A stretch of DNA of 64,000 bases, taken from the NCBI GenBank assembly GCA_016342415.1, contig JAEIOD010000001.1, forward strand, positions 248,001 through 312,000. The letters run 5' to 3'. Origin of the DNA: Clostridiales bacterium. Lineage in GTDB: Bacteria; Bacillota; Clostridia; Peptostreptococcales; Acidaminobacteraceae. Shown in pieces: positions 47,221 to 55,954 of the stretch; position 1 is the first letter of the stretch; every line of letters starts with the position of its first letter. The position numbers and the translations under genes are program-made. The notes below the pieces were generated by a model. That model was not told the origin of the DNA and made no database searches. It saw only the letters and a list, made by a program, of their open reading frames with translations.

Positions 47221-47261
47221 AACAGATATAAAAAATCATATTCAAATAAATTTATAATCAG

Positions 47262-47292
47262 CACTCAGCTTCTATGAATCTGGGTGTTTTTT
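47262..47292 (+). terminator. Terminator after the kinase/HD-GYP operon
   Basis: CACTCAG and CTGGGTG pair around an 11-base loop, followed by six T. Confidence 0.6.
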
Positions 47293-47418
47293 ACTATGTA
47301 AAAGTAGGTTTATAGCACTATCGTTGGTACACTCTTAATTCAAAAAAAAAGAACCTCCAGCCATAGATATTAGCAAACATCCATACTATCGATTCTTCTA
47401 TGATTCTAATTCAATGAG

Positions 47419-48561
47419 TTAATCATTTGTCTTATCATCAGTATTTTCTACCACCTGTGCTACAACAGGGGCTGGAGTTACTGGTGCGGCTGGTGCTACA
47501 ACCGGAGCTGGAGTTACAACAGGTGGTGTAAATACTTTCTCTTTTCTAAGTTTCTTAACTGCTACTTTCTTCAACTTATTACCTTTGATTCTTTGACCTC
47601 TACTTTTATGGTCTTCTTCTTCTCTTTTTTCTAATAATGATTTACAGTAATCTTCTAATTCTTTGATGCCTTTATTTTCAGAACCATTCTTTAAAAGTGT
47701 TGTAATGTGTGTCATTACTGTATCGATTTCAAAGTCACTTCTAAGACCATGTCTACTAAATAAATGATCATTAAATAGAACCGCAAACTTCGAATCCCAT
47801 TTTTGAACTGACAACAACTGATTATCCAGTAACAACTCAGCACCGTCTGATTCCAATAGACTATAAACCACTCTAGAATCAGCATAATTATTACTGATGA
47901 TAATGGCATTGTCTTCAGTACTTGTTTTGATATAATCAAGTAATGCATCTAGATATTTATCATAACCTGGCATATTGTCTCTTAAATGATTGATACCATT
48001 CATATTCGTGTTAAATCCTTGAGAATGGAACGGTACAATCGAAGGGAAAAGAATACTTTTATCCTTTAGTAAGGTATTAAAGATATACTTCTTTTCTGTA
48101 TTAAGTTGTTTCTCTATGTCTTCAATTGAAATCTTACCCGTTTCATGATCTTCATATAAAGCAAACAATAACTTAATCACATTGGTATAATGACTTGAGT
48201 TCCATTCGTTGGTAAAATCAAAATATTTGTTAGAGGTATAGAAGTTGATGTAATCATTCCACTTCTCACCAGCAACTTGCTTTTCTGAATGTACTCTACT
48301 TTTATCATATTCCGGTGTTAAACTCATATAAACAAAATCAAACTTTGGCTTATGGCTTAAAGCTGAAAAAGCAATTGGTGCAATTGGTGTTTTGCTTGTA
48401 TGTGATGTTTTCAACTCATCTATAGTGTTCGGTTTTATGTCAAGTAAGTTATTAAATTTATTAGCTACTGCATCTACTATATGCATATCGTCACTGATAT
48501 ATAAAGAAAGGTTCTCTCCTCCCAATAATATCTTCGTTAAGTCTTTCATTTCTTTTCTCAT
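47419..48561 (-). CDS. Hypothetical protein with a basic and Pro/Ala/Val-rich C-terminal tail
   Basis: 380 residues, not recognised. The globular part (about 1-300) is alternating alpha/beta with segments KFDFVYMSLTPEYD, LFPSIVPFHSQGFN and DNAIIISNNYADSRVVYSLL; the spacing faintly recalls uracil-DNA-glycosylase-like folds, unproven. A Lys/Arg-rich stretch follows (RGQRIKGNKLKKVAVKKLRK), then a low-complexity tail of TPAPVV/APAAPV repeats. The basic segment could bind nucleic acid. The start is set at MRKEMKDL because GGAGGA lies before it; a reading 15 codons longer has no RBS. Single gene, minus strand. Confidence 0.5.
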   Translation of the reverse strand: MRKEMKDLTKILLGGENLSLYISDDMHIVDAVANKFNNLLDIKPNTIDELKTSHTSKTPIAPIAFSALSHKPKFDFVYMSLTPEYDKSRVHSEKQVAGEKWNDYINFYTSNKYFDFTNEWNSSHYTNVIKLLFALYEDHETGKISIEDIEKQLNTEKKYIFNTLLKDKSILFPSIVPFHSQGFNTNMNGINHLRDNMPGYDKYLDALLDYIKTSTEDNAIIISNNYADSRVVYSLLESDGAELLLDNQLLSVQKWDSKFAVLFNDHLFSRHGLRSDFEIDTVMTHITTLLKNGSENKGIKELEDYCKSLLEKREEEDHKSRGQRIKGNKLKKVAVKKLRKEKVFTPPVVTPAPVVAPAAPVTPAPVVAQVVENTDDKTND

Positions 48562-49026
48562 TACTGCTCCTCCATGTTGATTACCTTTTAGTTGTAAAGC
48601 TAACAAATCATCATTTCCGATTTAAAGTTTACATTTAATAATACTACACTTCTTAGCAAGATGGAAAACATTTTTTTTCAAATTTCAAAATTAACATCTA
48701 TTAATGTAAGTAAAACTTTAGCATACTACAAACACAAAGAAGAAATCTCTTTTTCATTTAACTTACAAAGTCATTCATATTTTGATAGGGCTATCACTGA
48801 TAAGCAATTTTACTATTGATGATTGATGCTAAATCTATGGATGAACTTTTAAGTATCCAAAGATTTTTTATTCTAACAATAAAGATGCCATCATTGTACT
48901 ACTCGTATCTACTAGACTTACAACAACTCTAGCTCACTAAACAGGCTAATATATTCATCTTTCCAATATCTATGTATAAATACTAACTGGTACTTATAGT
49001 AGAAAACTCAGATCTATCACTAACAT
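48562..49026. other. Intergenic stretch, nothing recognised
   Basis: About 465 bp of AT-rich DNA after the end of the gamma-glutamate cluster and before the 47419-48561 gene's start. No intact gene, hairpin or operator seen. Confidence 0.5.
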
Positions 49027-49641
49027 TTATTCAACCCAGAAAAAATATTGTTTGGGTCGACCTATTTTCCCATAATCTTGCTCAAGTTCAACAACACCAT
49101 GATCCATAAAATGTTGCAGATATCTATGAACCGTTTGATATGCTAAACCTGTGCCTTTTGAAATGGTGCTAATGGTCATTTTTTCTTTATTCCTTACCAT
49201 ATAACTCTCAATCATTTCTAGTGTTGTCACACTGATACCTTTAACATAACCTTTGTGAGATTTACTTTTGGTTTTCTTGTATTTAAAACTAAGATGTACC
49301 GAGAGTCTTGATATTAAATCCGGTGCTTTAATGGGTTTTAATGCAAAGTCACTTGCTCCAGCTTCAATAAATGAGTCAGCAACTTCTTGTGATTCTTCCA
49401 CCGTCAATACAAGTATTGGTACCTCATCCGATATGGCTCTTAATAACTTCACACCTATCATGCCATTTATAACTGGCATGTGGTAGTCTATTATAATTAA
49501 GTCTATATGATTGTCTTTAAAGATGTCTAAACCTTTTTCAACATTTGTAGCAGTAAACGGTGTCCATCCTTTATATACACAAATCTCACTGAGTGAAAAT
49601 AGTATATCTTCATTGTCATCAATTATCAAAATGTTTTTCAT
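49027..49641 (-). CDS. Response regulator with C-terminal HTH, last gene of the gamma-glutamate cluster
   Basis: 204 residues. The receiver has IIDDNED, phospho-Asp in LIIIDYHMP, Thr in LVLTVEE and Lys in LKPIK. The C-terminal ~70 residues are a winged-helix domain (MTISTISKGTGLAYQTVHRYL, then KIGRPKQYFF) of the CitB/DcuR-like kind, linked to organic-acid sensing in other bacteria. The ATG at 49641 has GGGAGAAG six bases upstream; a TTG two codons earlier is less likely. Overlaps the kinase gene by 23 bp. Probably controls the gamma-glutamate cluster. Confidence 0.85.
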   Translation of the reverse strand: MKNILIIDDNEDILFSLSEICVYKGWTPFTATNVEKGLDIFKDNHIDLIIIDYHMPVINGMIGVKLLRAISDEVPILVLTVEESQEVADSFIEAGASDFALKPIKAPDLISRLSVHLSFKYKKTKSKSHKGYVKGISVTTLEMIESYMVRNKEKMTISTISKGTGLAYQTVHRYLQHFMDHGVVELEQDYGKIGRPKQYFFWVE

Positions 49642-51022
49642 ACTCAACTTCTCCCTTTGGAATCATAATAGTGGTGGTCGTACCAACGTTTAACACGGAC
49701 TCAATCATCATAACTCCTCCATGATTATGAATCACTTTTTCTACATACTGTAATCCTAATCCAGATGAACCTTTGGTGCTAAATCCTTTTTCTTTAATCT
49801 TATCCAAATGATCTGCAGCAATGCCTACACCATTGTCTCTTATGGTAATATGAACATTTTCTCCTTCATCAATGACATTGATTAATATTTGACCATTCAT
49901 ATGCTTTGTTGCGCTTAAGCTGTTATTGATTATATTGATGATCATTCTAGTAAATCTAATTTTATTGACTTCAATAAGTGTCTCAGCACACTGATTGGTT
50001 AAATGGATGGTATCCGAACCAATGACAGGTGATATTTGAGATAAAACGCTTTCAAATATGTCTTTTAACGACGTTGAATGTTTCCTATTCTCATGTAAGA
50101 TCTCTGAAATCATTTCATTGAGTTGATCAACCGATTCATTGATTCTGCCCATATAACTTATAATTTTTTCATCTTCTAATAACATTTCAGAAAATGATAC
50201 CAATGCCTGAATGGATGTTAATGGACTCTTTAAATCATGTACTAAATGTTCCATTTCTTCTGATGTTCTTACACGCAGATTTTTGATGTTTAACTCGTTC
50301 AGTTCCTTTTCCATTTGTTTTTGATGATTCAATGTTTTTATTACAGTGTCCTGATCTTTAAGGAACTTAAATATCATGAGTGCATTAATTAAAAAAATAA
50401 TAAAAAATGATATACCAGAAAAAGATAGGGCACTGTCAGCACCAAGTAATTCTGAGAACATCTTTACATCTGTCGACACATCTCCACCACCAAAACCATA
50501 CGATGACAGGAGTGGAATAACATCTAACCATTGTAATGATATTAATAACAGTATCACGAACATGGATTTTTTTATGATATTTATGTGACTTAAATCTTTT
50601 ACAGTGAACAGTAAAATGGAAATCATGATGATTATGGACGGCATACCAAAGTCATATCTAAAATGATACAGAATAAATACCACTTGATAAAAGATTGGAA
50701 TGAGTAATAGACCTAACGCATATACAAGCCATTCTTTTAGATGATCACCTTTTGGTCTCGAATATTCTATAAGATTATAAGAGGCCATATATACAGGTAA
50801 AATTCTTATCGAGTTCATCATAACCAATTTAAATGCGGTTATGATTAGCAACCCTTGATTTTGAGTCTCTAGAGACAAAAACAATGAATCGTAGATCATA
50901 AAGGATTCCACACTGATGATTGCAGGAAGAATCAGACCAATTAAAACAAGAATACCACTAATTAACAAATTATGTTGAAATGTATCTCGCCACTGCATTC
51001 TTTTCTTTAATTCTTCTGTCAT
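49619..51022 (-). CDS. Multi-span membrane histidine kinase of the gamma-glutamate cluster
   Basis: 467 residues. The N-terminal half has six or seven hydrophobic segments without a large extracellular loop (residues about 14-225), followed by a coiled coil and the kinase core: His in EHLVHDLKSPLTSIQ, N box INIINNSLSAT, G1 RDNGVGIA, G2 GLGLQYVEKV. A kinase whose sensing part is only membrane helices could respond to a membrane substrate, a transporter or the PgsB/C/W complex. AGGAGAG precedes the start; the gene overlaps the end of the PgsW-like gene by 53 bp and the response-regulator gene by 23 bp. Confidence 0.87.
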   Translation of the reverse strand: MTEELKKRMQWRDTFQHNLLISGILVLIGLILPAIISVESFMIYDSLFLSLETQNQGLLIITAFKLVMMNSIRILPVYMASYNLIEYSRPKGDHLKEWLVYALGLLLIPIFYQVVFILYHFRYDFGMPSIIIMISILLFTVKDLSHINIIKKSMFVILLLISLQWLDVIPLLSSYGFGGGDVSTDVKMFSELLGADSALSFSGISFFIIFLINALMIFKFLKDQDTVIKTLNHQKQMEKELNELNIKNLRVRTSEEMEHLVHDLKSPLTSIQALVSFSEMLLEDEKIISYMGRINESVDQLNEMISEILHENRKHSTSLKDIFESVLSQISPVIGSDTIHLTNQCAETLIEVNKIRFTRMIINIINNSLSATKHMNGQILINVIDEGENVHITIRDNGVGIAADHLDKIKEKGFSTKGSSGLGLQYVEKVIHNHGGVMMIESVLNVGTTTTIMIPKGEVEYEKHFDN

Positions 51023-52013
51023 TATACTCTCCTATAATACTTAATAAAGCGACTATCCATATTAAAACGATAATTTTAATATCATAATATGTCGTATAAT
51101 ACACTTGTCCTTCACCCACTTGAGGTCGAACAGGATCTATTGGCAAACCTGCTTCAAGTGCAATGGATTTGATATCCAACAGATGAATAACATCTCTATT
51201 CGTACTCAAAAACCTTCCGATTAATCCATTGGTAGAAACATTTCTAAGTGTTGAAGAAACATAACCATGTTGATCAAAATAACCAAAATCTGTTTTGGTT
51301 TGTGAAACCATATTACCACCAACATTGATTAACGCTTTAGTCTCAGCGAAGTAAGTCATTCTAGTATCAATATTTATCTCTAAATCATCTTCATAATAAT
51401 GCGTGTATCCCAAAGACTCTAACCTTAATACAATCTCATTTAGTATCGTTTTGTCCATATCACTTCCGGTATCATTATGCCCCCCATTAGAAAACAGGAT
51501 ACTCTTAGACTCAATTATTCCCTTTTCTAACAAGATATTTTCCATATCAATATAAGTTAGTTCTGGATCATTTGCACCATATGTTGAAGCGCCTATAGAA
51601 CTTTGTATGACAGGTACCAAACCCATTTGTTCTAAAACAATAGCAGTCATAATATCGAGTGATGGAAAGGAACCAGAAAGGTTTACAGCAACATAATCAC
51701 CTTGTTCCAAATCTAACTGTTTAACATATAAATATATAACTGCAGCAAAATTTGGATTAGCTGCAGTTGTTTTAGATTCTTTTGAACCTAGTGTTGTTGT
51801 AAGCCAAGTAAAATCTTGTCCCAACATGCCTGATTCATGAGGGGAATTTATACCATGAGAGAGCTTGTAATCTCGAATGATTTGAAAGGCTTCTTGTGAT
51901 TTTGTAGAAACAATTATCATATCATTATATGCATTAACTTTTGACTGCTCACTGGTTGCAATCAAGAGTACTAATAGAAGGAGTATGATAAAACCTCCAA
52001 GTTTTAATTTCAT
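50970..52013 (-). CDS. pgsW: Poly-gamma-glutamate system protein, PgsW-like
   Basis: 347 residues. Signal anchor at the N-terminus (IILLLLVLLIATSEQSKV), a large extracytoplasmic domain, and a C-terminal membrane helix (IKIIVLIWIVALLSIIG) followed by basic residues. The order and sequence (PESGMLGQDFTWLTTTLGSKESKT-type, seen as SGMLGQDFTWLTTTLG, and LFSNGGHNDTGSD) match the poly-gamma-glutamate system protein that accompanies PgsB/PgsC in several Firmicutes and spirochaetes; its biochemical role is not known to me. Overlaps pgsC by 4 bp and the kinase gene by 53 bp, so translation of all three is tightly linked. Confidence 0.75.
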   Translation of the reverse strand: MKLKLGGFIILLLLVLLIATSEQSKVNAYNDMIIVSTKSQEAFQIIRDYKLSHGINSPHESGMLGQDFTWLTTTLGSKESKTTAANPNFAAVIYLYVKQLDLEQGDYVAVNLSGSFPSLDIMTAIVLEQMGLVPVIQSSIGASTYGANDPELTYIDMENILLEKGIIESKSILFSNGGHNDTGSDMDKTILNEIVLRLESLGYTHYYEDDLEINIDTRMTYFAETKALINVGGNMVSQTKTDFGYFDQHGYVSSTLRNVSTNGLIGRFLSTNRDVIHLLDIKSIALEAGLPIDPVRPQVGEGQVYYTTYYDIKIIVLIWIVALLSIIGEYNDRRIKEKNAVARYIST

Positions 52014-52450
52014 AATACAAATCCTTTAAATACAATCAAAACACCAAACAATAACCCTGTTACAATAGTCAACGATACAGTTGTGTTTAGTACTGTTTGC
52101 TTAAGCATATCACTACTTATTAAGCCTGGTATAATTACACCAATCGAACTGATTACAACTGATGTATCATTAACTTGTAAGGCTAACCCAGACATCATAA
52201 CTTTAAATGTAATAGCCACAATAACACATACAGCAAAACGTCGTTTCCCATAAATGGGCAGGTATTTACTCATCAATTTAACAACAAAGTATGTCATCAA
52301 AGCAATTAAATAGGTGAATAATATTCTCAATGGTTGATCTATGAACAATGCAAAATAGCCAGGTGTTATCAAACCACCAGGTGATAAATCAGTTATTTCA
52401 TTGTAGATAAGACTTATAACAATACCAACTGCAATAAATGTTTCATACAT
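52010..52450 (-). CDS. pgsC: PgsC/CapC-like poly-gamma-glutamate membrane protein
   Basis: 146 residues, matching PgsC/CapC length (about 149). Four to five membrane helices; the conserved segment NEITDLSPGGLITPGYFALFID lies near residues 17-37 (seen in two parts, NEITDLSPGG and LITPGYFALF). PgsC works with PgsB in the membrane-bound synthase that polymerises glutamate through its gamma-carboxyl. One base separates it from pgsB and it overlaps the pgsW-like gene by 4 bp. Confidence 0.87.
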   Translation of the reverse strand: MYETFIAVGIVISLIYNEITDLSPGGLITPGYFALFIDQPLRILFTYLIALMTYFVVKLMSKYLPIYGKRRFAVCVIVAITFKVMMSGLALQVNDTSVVISSIGVIIPGLISSDMLKQTVLNTTVSLTIVTGLLFGVLIVFKGFVL

Positions 52451-52451
52451 C

Positions 52452-53420
52452 TTAGGACTCCAATATATATTCTAGACCTTTGATATTTCCCATACCAAAT
52501 ACACATGTTGATTTGACTTCATCTAATGTAGTAACGATGATATGTTTACTACACAATTTTCTTTTGTTTTTCCTAATCCCATCACCTGTCAAATAAATAG
52601 TACTAGGTTCTAAGGTCAGTAGCCACTGTGAAAGAAGTTTTGATCTAAGTGGTCTATCGTAACGATCATTAAACCAAATGGCTGAATTGACATTGTTATC
52701 ATTGACAAATGATTGATACATCTCTTGAGTTGTTTCCAAATCATTTGCAGTAAATCCATTGGTTAATTGAAAATCAAATGACGAACTACTGATACTTGGA
52801 TTCATTTTACTTAACGCCTTAGCAAAAGCATCTTCAGAGATATTCAAATATTTTGATACTTCATAAGCAATATTTACATTCTGTTGATGTAAATGGTCAA
52901 ATGATAAATGAGTATCCGATAGAGTATCACCTTCTATTAAGATGCCGTGTTTAGGTGTCATCAATCTTAAAGTTTCCTTAATATCTTGATGTGTTAATCC
53001 CATAACTTCCAAATGATCCGTCCTGACATTTGATATAATGCCTATATCACTCCTTAGTATTTGTTCTGATACTTTCTGAGATTCTGGACGTAATGCCATA
53101 CATTCAATAATAAGTGCATCAGAGCCTGATTTAGAGGCTTTAATTAAGTGTTTCCTTTGTTCTCTAATATTAGAAAGTCCCTTTCTATGGATCCTAAAAG
53201 ACTCACCATTAATGTGATATTCAGGCACAGTCCCTGTGGTTTTAGCATAAGTGTTGTAACCCGCTTCACGCAAAACAGAGTCAACCATTTTTACAATTGT
53301 TGACTTGCCTCTAATACCGTTAACATGTATCACATATTTAATTTTTTTGCGGTGATGATCTGTCATCAGTTTTTCAATAAGAAAATACATCACCATTAAA
53401 ATGATAGGTAAGAAATACAT
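52452..53420 (-). CDS. pgsB: PgsB/CapB-like poly-gamma-glutamate synthase (Mur-ligase type)
   Basis: ATP-dependent amide ligase that joins glutamate units. 322 residues, shorter than CapB/PgsB of Bacillus (about 390-460). An N-terminal membrane helix (FLPIILMVMYFLIE) is followed by the Mur-ligase-type P-loop VNGIRGKSTIVKMV (residues 33-46), a substrate-binding region (TYAKTTGTVPEY), and the conserved EC and DH motifs in LIIECMALRPES and NVRTDHLEVMG. The shortened C-terminus is notable. Follows the M14-like lipoprotein gene by 5 bp. No pgsA homologue was found in the window. Confidence 0.85.
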   Translation of the reverse strand: MYFLPIILMVMYFLIEKLMTDHHRKKIKYVIHVNGIRGKSTIVKMVDSVLREAGYNTYAKTTGTVPEYHINGESFRIHRKGLSNIREQRKHLIKASKSGSDALIIECMALRPESQKVSEQILRSDIGIISNVRTDHLEVMGLTHQDIKETLRLMTPKHGILIEGDTLSDTHLSFDHLHQQNVNIAYEVSKYLNISEDAFAKALSKMNPSISSSSFDFQLTNGFTANDLETTQEMYQSFVNDNNVNSAIWFNDRYDRPLRSKLLSQWLLTLEPSTIYLTGDGIRKNKRKLCSKHIIVTTLDEVKSTCVFGMGNIKGLEYILES

Positions 53421-53425
53421 ACACC

Positions 53426-54136
53426 CTACTTACTTATATACTCGATAATTGAAGTGGCTACGATTAGCTGTTCTTCAATTCGTTTTTCAAGTTTTAATTC
53501 TCGATTTGTTTCAATTGTTACGACTAGAATTTCCAACTCCTCTGATAATGTTCTGTTGATGCTACCAATAGGTGGATTTGTTTCTATGATAAAAGGTATA
53601 TCATCTACTATTTGAGGATTGATTATATCAAGTATCTCAAGTCCACTTAATAAGTTATCTTTTACATCAGTAAGAATAATTGTATTGCCTAATCGTTTGT
53701 TCATATAATTGTTTAAGGATTCATGAAGATCGAGAATTATGTCAGGTTCAAATTCACGAATCCTATCACTGATTTCTTGAGATAAATCGACAGATGTTTT
53801 GTCACCATCTCCTAGAAAAGTTCTGTTTAAGTCTCCATATGCTTCACCATAACGCCGCTTCTCATTGATGGCAATTTGATTGGCATGAGGTATAATCAGC
53901 ACTTTTCCTGACGAGATATATGTTTTAAGCGATTGACGTATCAAATCAGTGGCTTGCCAACCGGCTATTTCATCTCCGTGTATACCACCAACTATAACAA
54001 TATTTTTACCTTCAATGCCTGTATCGTAATAATAAGCTTTTGTTGCCATATCACTATCAGGCTGAATCGCTACCTCTTCTATAGGATGACACCCCAACAA
54101 TAAGAAACATAATAACAATAAATATAGTTTTTTCAT
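53426..54136 (-). CDS. M14/AstE-like zinc hydrolase lipoprotein
   Basis: 236 residues with a lipoprotein signal ending LLLGC. Zinc-ligand motifs of the succinylglutamate desuccinylase / aspartoacylase and M14 carboxypeptidase families are present: GGIHGDEIAG (His and Glu), DLNRTF and LDLHES (third ligand region). It is anchored outside the membrane. In this neighbourhood it may cleave acyl- or gamma-glutamyl-glutamate bonds. It lies immediately upstream of pgsB, so expression is coupled. A paralogue is encoded at 54832-55947. Confidence 0.75.
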   Translation of the reverse strand: MKKLYLLLLCFLLLGCHPIEEVAIQPDSDMATKAYYYDTGIEGKNIVIVGGIHGDEIAGWQATDLIRQSLKTYISSGKVLIIPHANQIAINEKRRYGEAYGDLNRTFLGDGDKTSVDLSQEISDRIREFEPDIILDLHESLNNYMNKRLGNTIILTDVKDNLLSGLEILDIINPQIVDDIPFIIETNPPIGSINRTLSEELEILVVTIETNRELKLEKRIEEQLIVATSIIEYISK

Positions 54137-54177
54137 ATTACTCCTTAATGTGGAAAAACAGATGAGAATAATCTCAT

Positions 54178-54807
54178 CTATTTAAAAGCTTCCTCTAATG
54201 GTGTTACAACACTTGAAATAGTTTCTACAACAGCAAGCGGAATTGATTTATCTTCTGATACAGTGTTAAAATACCCATCTTCATTACCTTCAGCAACAAC
54301 AATTAATCCCGATGCTTCAGATACTGCAATATCAATAAATTGATCACTTAAGTCACCACGTCTCGAACCGCCACCTAAATGTGCAACAACAATTTTAATA
54401 TCATTCGCTATAGCAAAATCTACAATCAATTGAGCTCTTTCAAGTTCTTCTTCAGGTTTGATACCAGCCGCTCCAAGACCTTTCGTACTCGCTCCTGCAG
54501 CAATAACAATTGTCTTATAATCACTTATTGCCTCTGATGTAACTACTGGATCATAAGTAATTTCAATACCTGTTTTAGCAAATAATGCTTTTAACATAGC
54601 CACATCAGCAGACTGACCGAATGATGTTACAAGTATAGGTGACTCTCCTAAACCTACTAATCCAGATTCTACTACTTCAACAACTTCTGTTGAAGCTTCA
54701 ACCACTGTGTTCTCAGCCGGTGCATTATCCGCTGATGAGTTAGAACATCCAAATACACTAAATACAACTAGCGCGCCTATTAATAATAAAATAATATTTT
54801 TCCTCAT
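54178..54807 (-). CDS. DUF6305-like lipoprotein
   Basis: 209 residues, lipoprotein signal ending SVFGC, then a Ser/Glu-rich linker and one globular domain (GESPILVTSFGQSADVAML, YKTIVIAAGASTKGLGAAGI, IKIVVAHLGGGSRRGDLSDQF). The glycine-rich loops suggest a nucleotide- or anion-binding Rossmann-like fold on the outer face. It fits the DUF6305 family as I recall it, whose members are encoded near DctM-type permeases; function unknown. In this operon it may be the solute-capture component for the permease at 56110. Confidence 0.6.
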   Translation of the reverse strand: MRKNIILLLIGALVVFSVFGCSNSSADNAPAENTVVEASTEVVEVVESGLVGLGESPILVTSFGQSADVAMLKALFAKTGIEITYDPVVTSEAISDYKTIVIAAGASTKGLGAAGIKPEEELERAQLIVDFAIANDIKIVVAHLGGGSRRGDLSDQFIDIAVSEASGLIVVAEGNEDGYFNTVSEDKSIPLAVVETISSVVTPLEEAFK

Positions 54808-54831
54808 TTTTTACCTCTTTCTAATTATACC

Positions 54832-55947
54832 TTAATTATCTCTATCTAAGTATGGTTCCAATCCATTTGTAGTGATTTCTTCGAAATTAGGCAAATTCGA
54901 GAATCTTACTTGGTTTTCAGGTTCCAGATCCGATAGTGCCTTTGCAAATTCATAGATTCCTACAAGATGTCTTCCAACGCGTTCTTCTATTGGATGACCT
55001 TTTTCATCAAATTTTACAAATAATTTGTCTGCTTTATATGCTTGTACATAAATTGGATCAATACCTTCAACAACTAAATTCGCATCTGTTTTACCTTTTA
55101 ATCGTCCCTGAGACGGATTTGCTGTTTCCATTAATAATGGATAAGTGTCCGTATAATCTCCAAGTTCTCTATGTGTTAGACCATGTAGATTCATAGGGGA
55201 TGGTTCTAAACCCATAGGTACACCTTCGAGTTCCATATTGATAACAGCAATAGAAGCCAACATCATAGATTTTTCATGTGAAACAGTTGCATTAATTACT
55301 GGATACTCTGGTGATGCTTCATGTAAATCTACCGTCATTGTAATATCTTCTTCGACTATCATATTCTTAATGCCAAGTGCAATTTTTTCTGTTAATGTTC
55401 CTTTAACACGACCTGGATACGCTCTGTTTAGGTTCCTTGTTTCAGAACCTGATAATTGTTGCCCTGATGAAGCGTGAATATAGACATCCGGATCAGGCCA
55501 TTGATCAATTGGATTTGTTGCTCTTGATCCAAATCTAAATGTTCTAGAACCAATATTATAGTGACTTGGTGATCCTTCGGTAGGATCATTATGTGTGAAC
55601 GCACTATTATTAGCTCTTGGTATAATATACATCGTACCTGCATCTACTTTCATATTTTCTATCATCAATAGCGCAGTTAAAAAACCAGCCGGCTCATTGG
55701 CATGCGTACCACCTAGAACAAGCAAACTGCCACCTGGTTCATCACCAGTTAACACATAAACCTCAGTATCACCTGATGTCCCTTTTAAACTGGGATTGTA
55801 GTCGCTTAACATTCTTACTTCAGTTTTATTTGGTCCTTCATAAATAACTTCGTTTTCTTGCATAGCCATAAATGAGTATGCAGATATTGATGAAAATAGA
55901 AGCGCTATTACAAGGAAAATACTTGCTGATACTTTATTACCTTTCAT
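54832..55947 (-). CDS. Secreted succinylglutamate desuccinylase/aspartoacylase-like hydrolase
   Basis: 371 residues with an N-terminal signal or anchor (IFLVIALLFSSISAYSFMAM). Zinc motifs GGTHANEPAG (His, Glu), RNLNRAYPG and TVDLHEASPEYP are in the right order for the AstE/AspA branch of M14. The domain sits outside the membrane. Family members remove acyl groups from aspartate, glutamate or related amino acids; here the substrate may be a gamma-glutamyl compound. The gene follows the 48-residue gene by 7 bp (TAGGAGGATTATG). Confidence 0.75.
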   Translation of the reverse strand: MKGNKVSASIFLVIALLFSSISAYSFMAMQENEVIYEGPNKTEVRMLSDYNPSLKGTSGDTEVYVLTGDEPGGSLLVLGGTHANEPAGFLTALLMIENMKVDAGTMYIIPRANNSAFTHNDPTEGSPSHYNIGSRTFRFGSRATNPIDQWPDPDVYIHASSGQQLSGSETRNLNRAYPGRVKGTLTEKIALGIKNMIVEEDITMTVDLHEASPEYPVINATVSHEKSMMLASIAVINMELEGVPMGLEPSPMNLHGLTHRELGDYTDTYPLLMETANPSQGRLKGKTDANLVVEGIDPIYVQAYKADKLFVKFDEKGHPIEERVGRHLVGIYEFAKALSDLEPENQVRFSNLPNFEEITTNGLEPYLDRDN

Positions 55948-55954
55948 AATCCTC

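Noticed and set aside
49027-53420. Capsule synthesis operon of the Bacillus CapBCAE type
   Set aside because: PgsA/CapA and CapE equivalents are absent, PgsB is short, and the linked genes encode hydrolases and uptake proteins.
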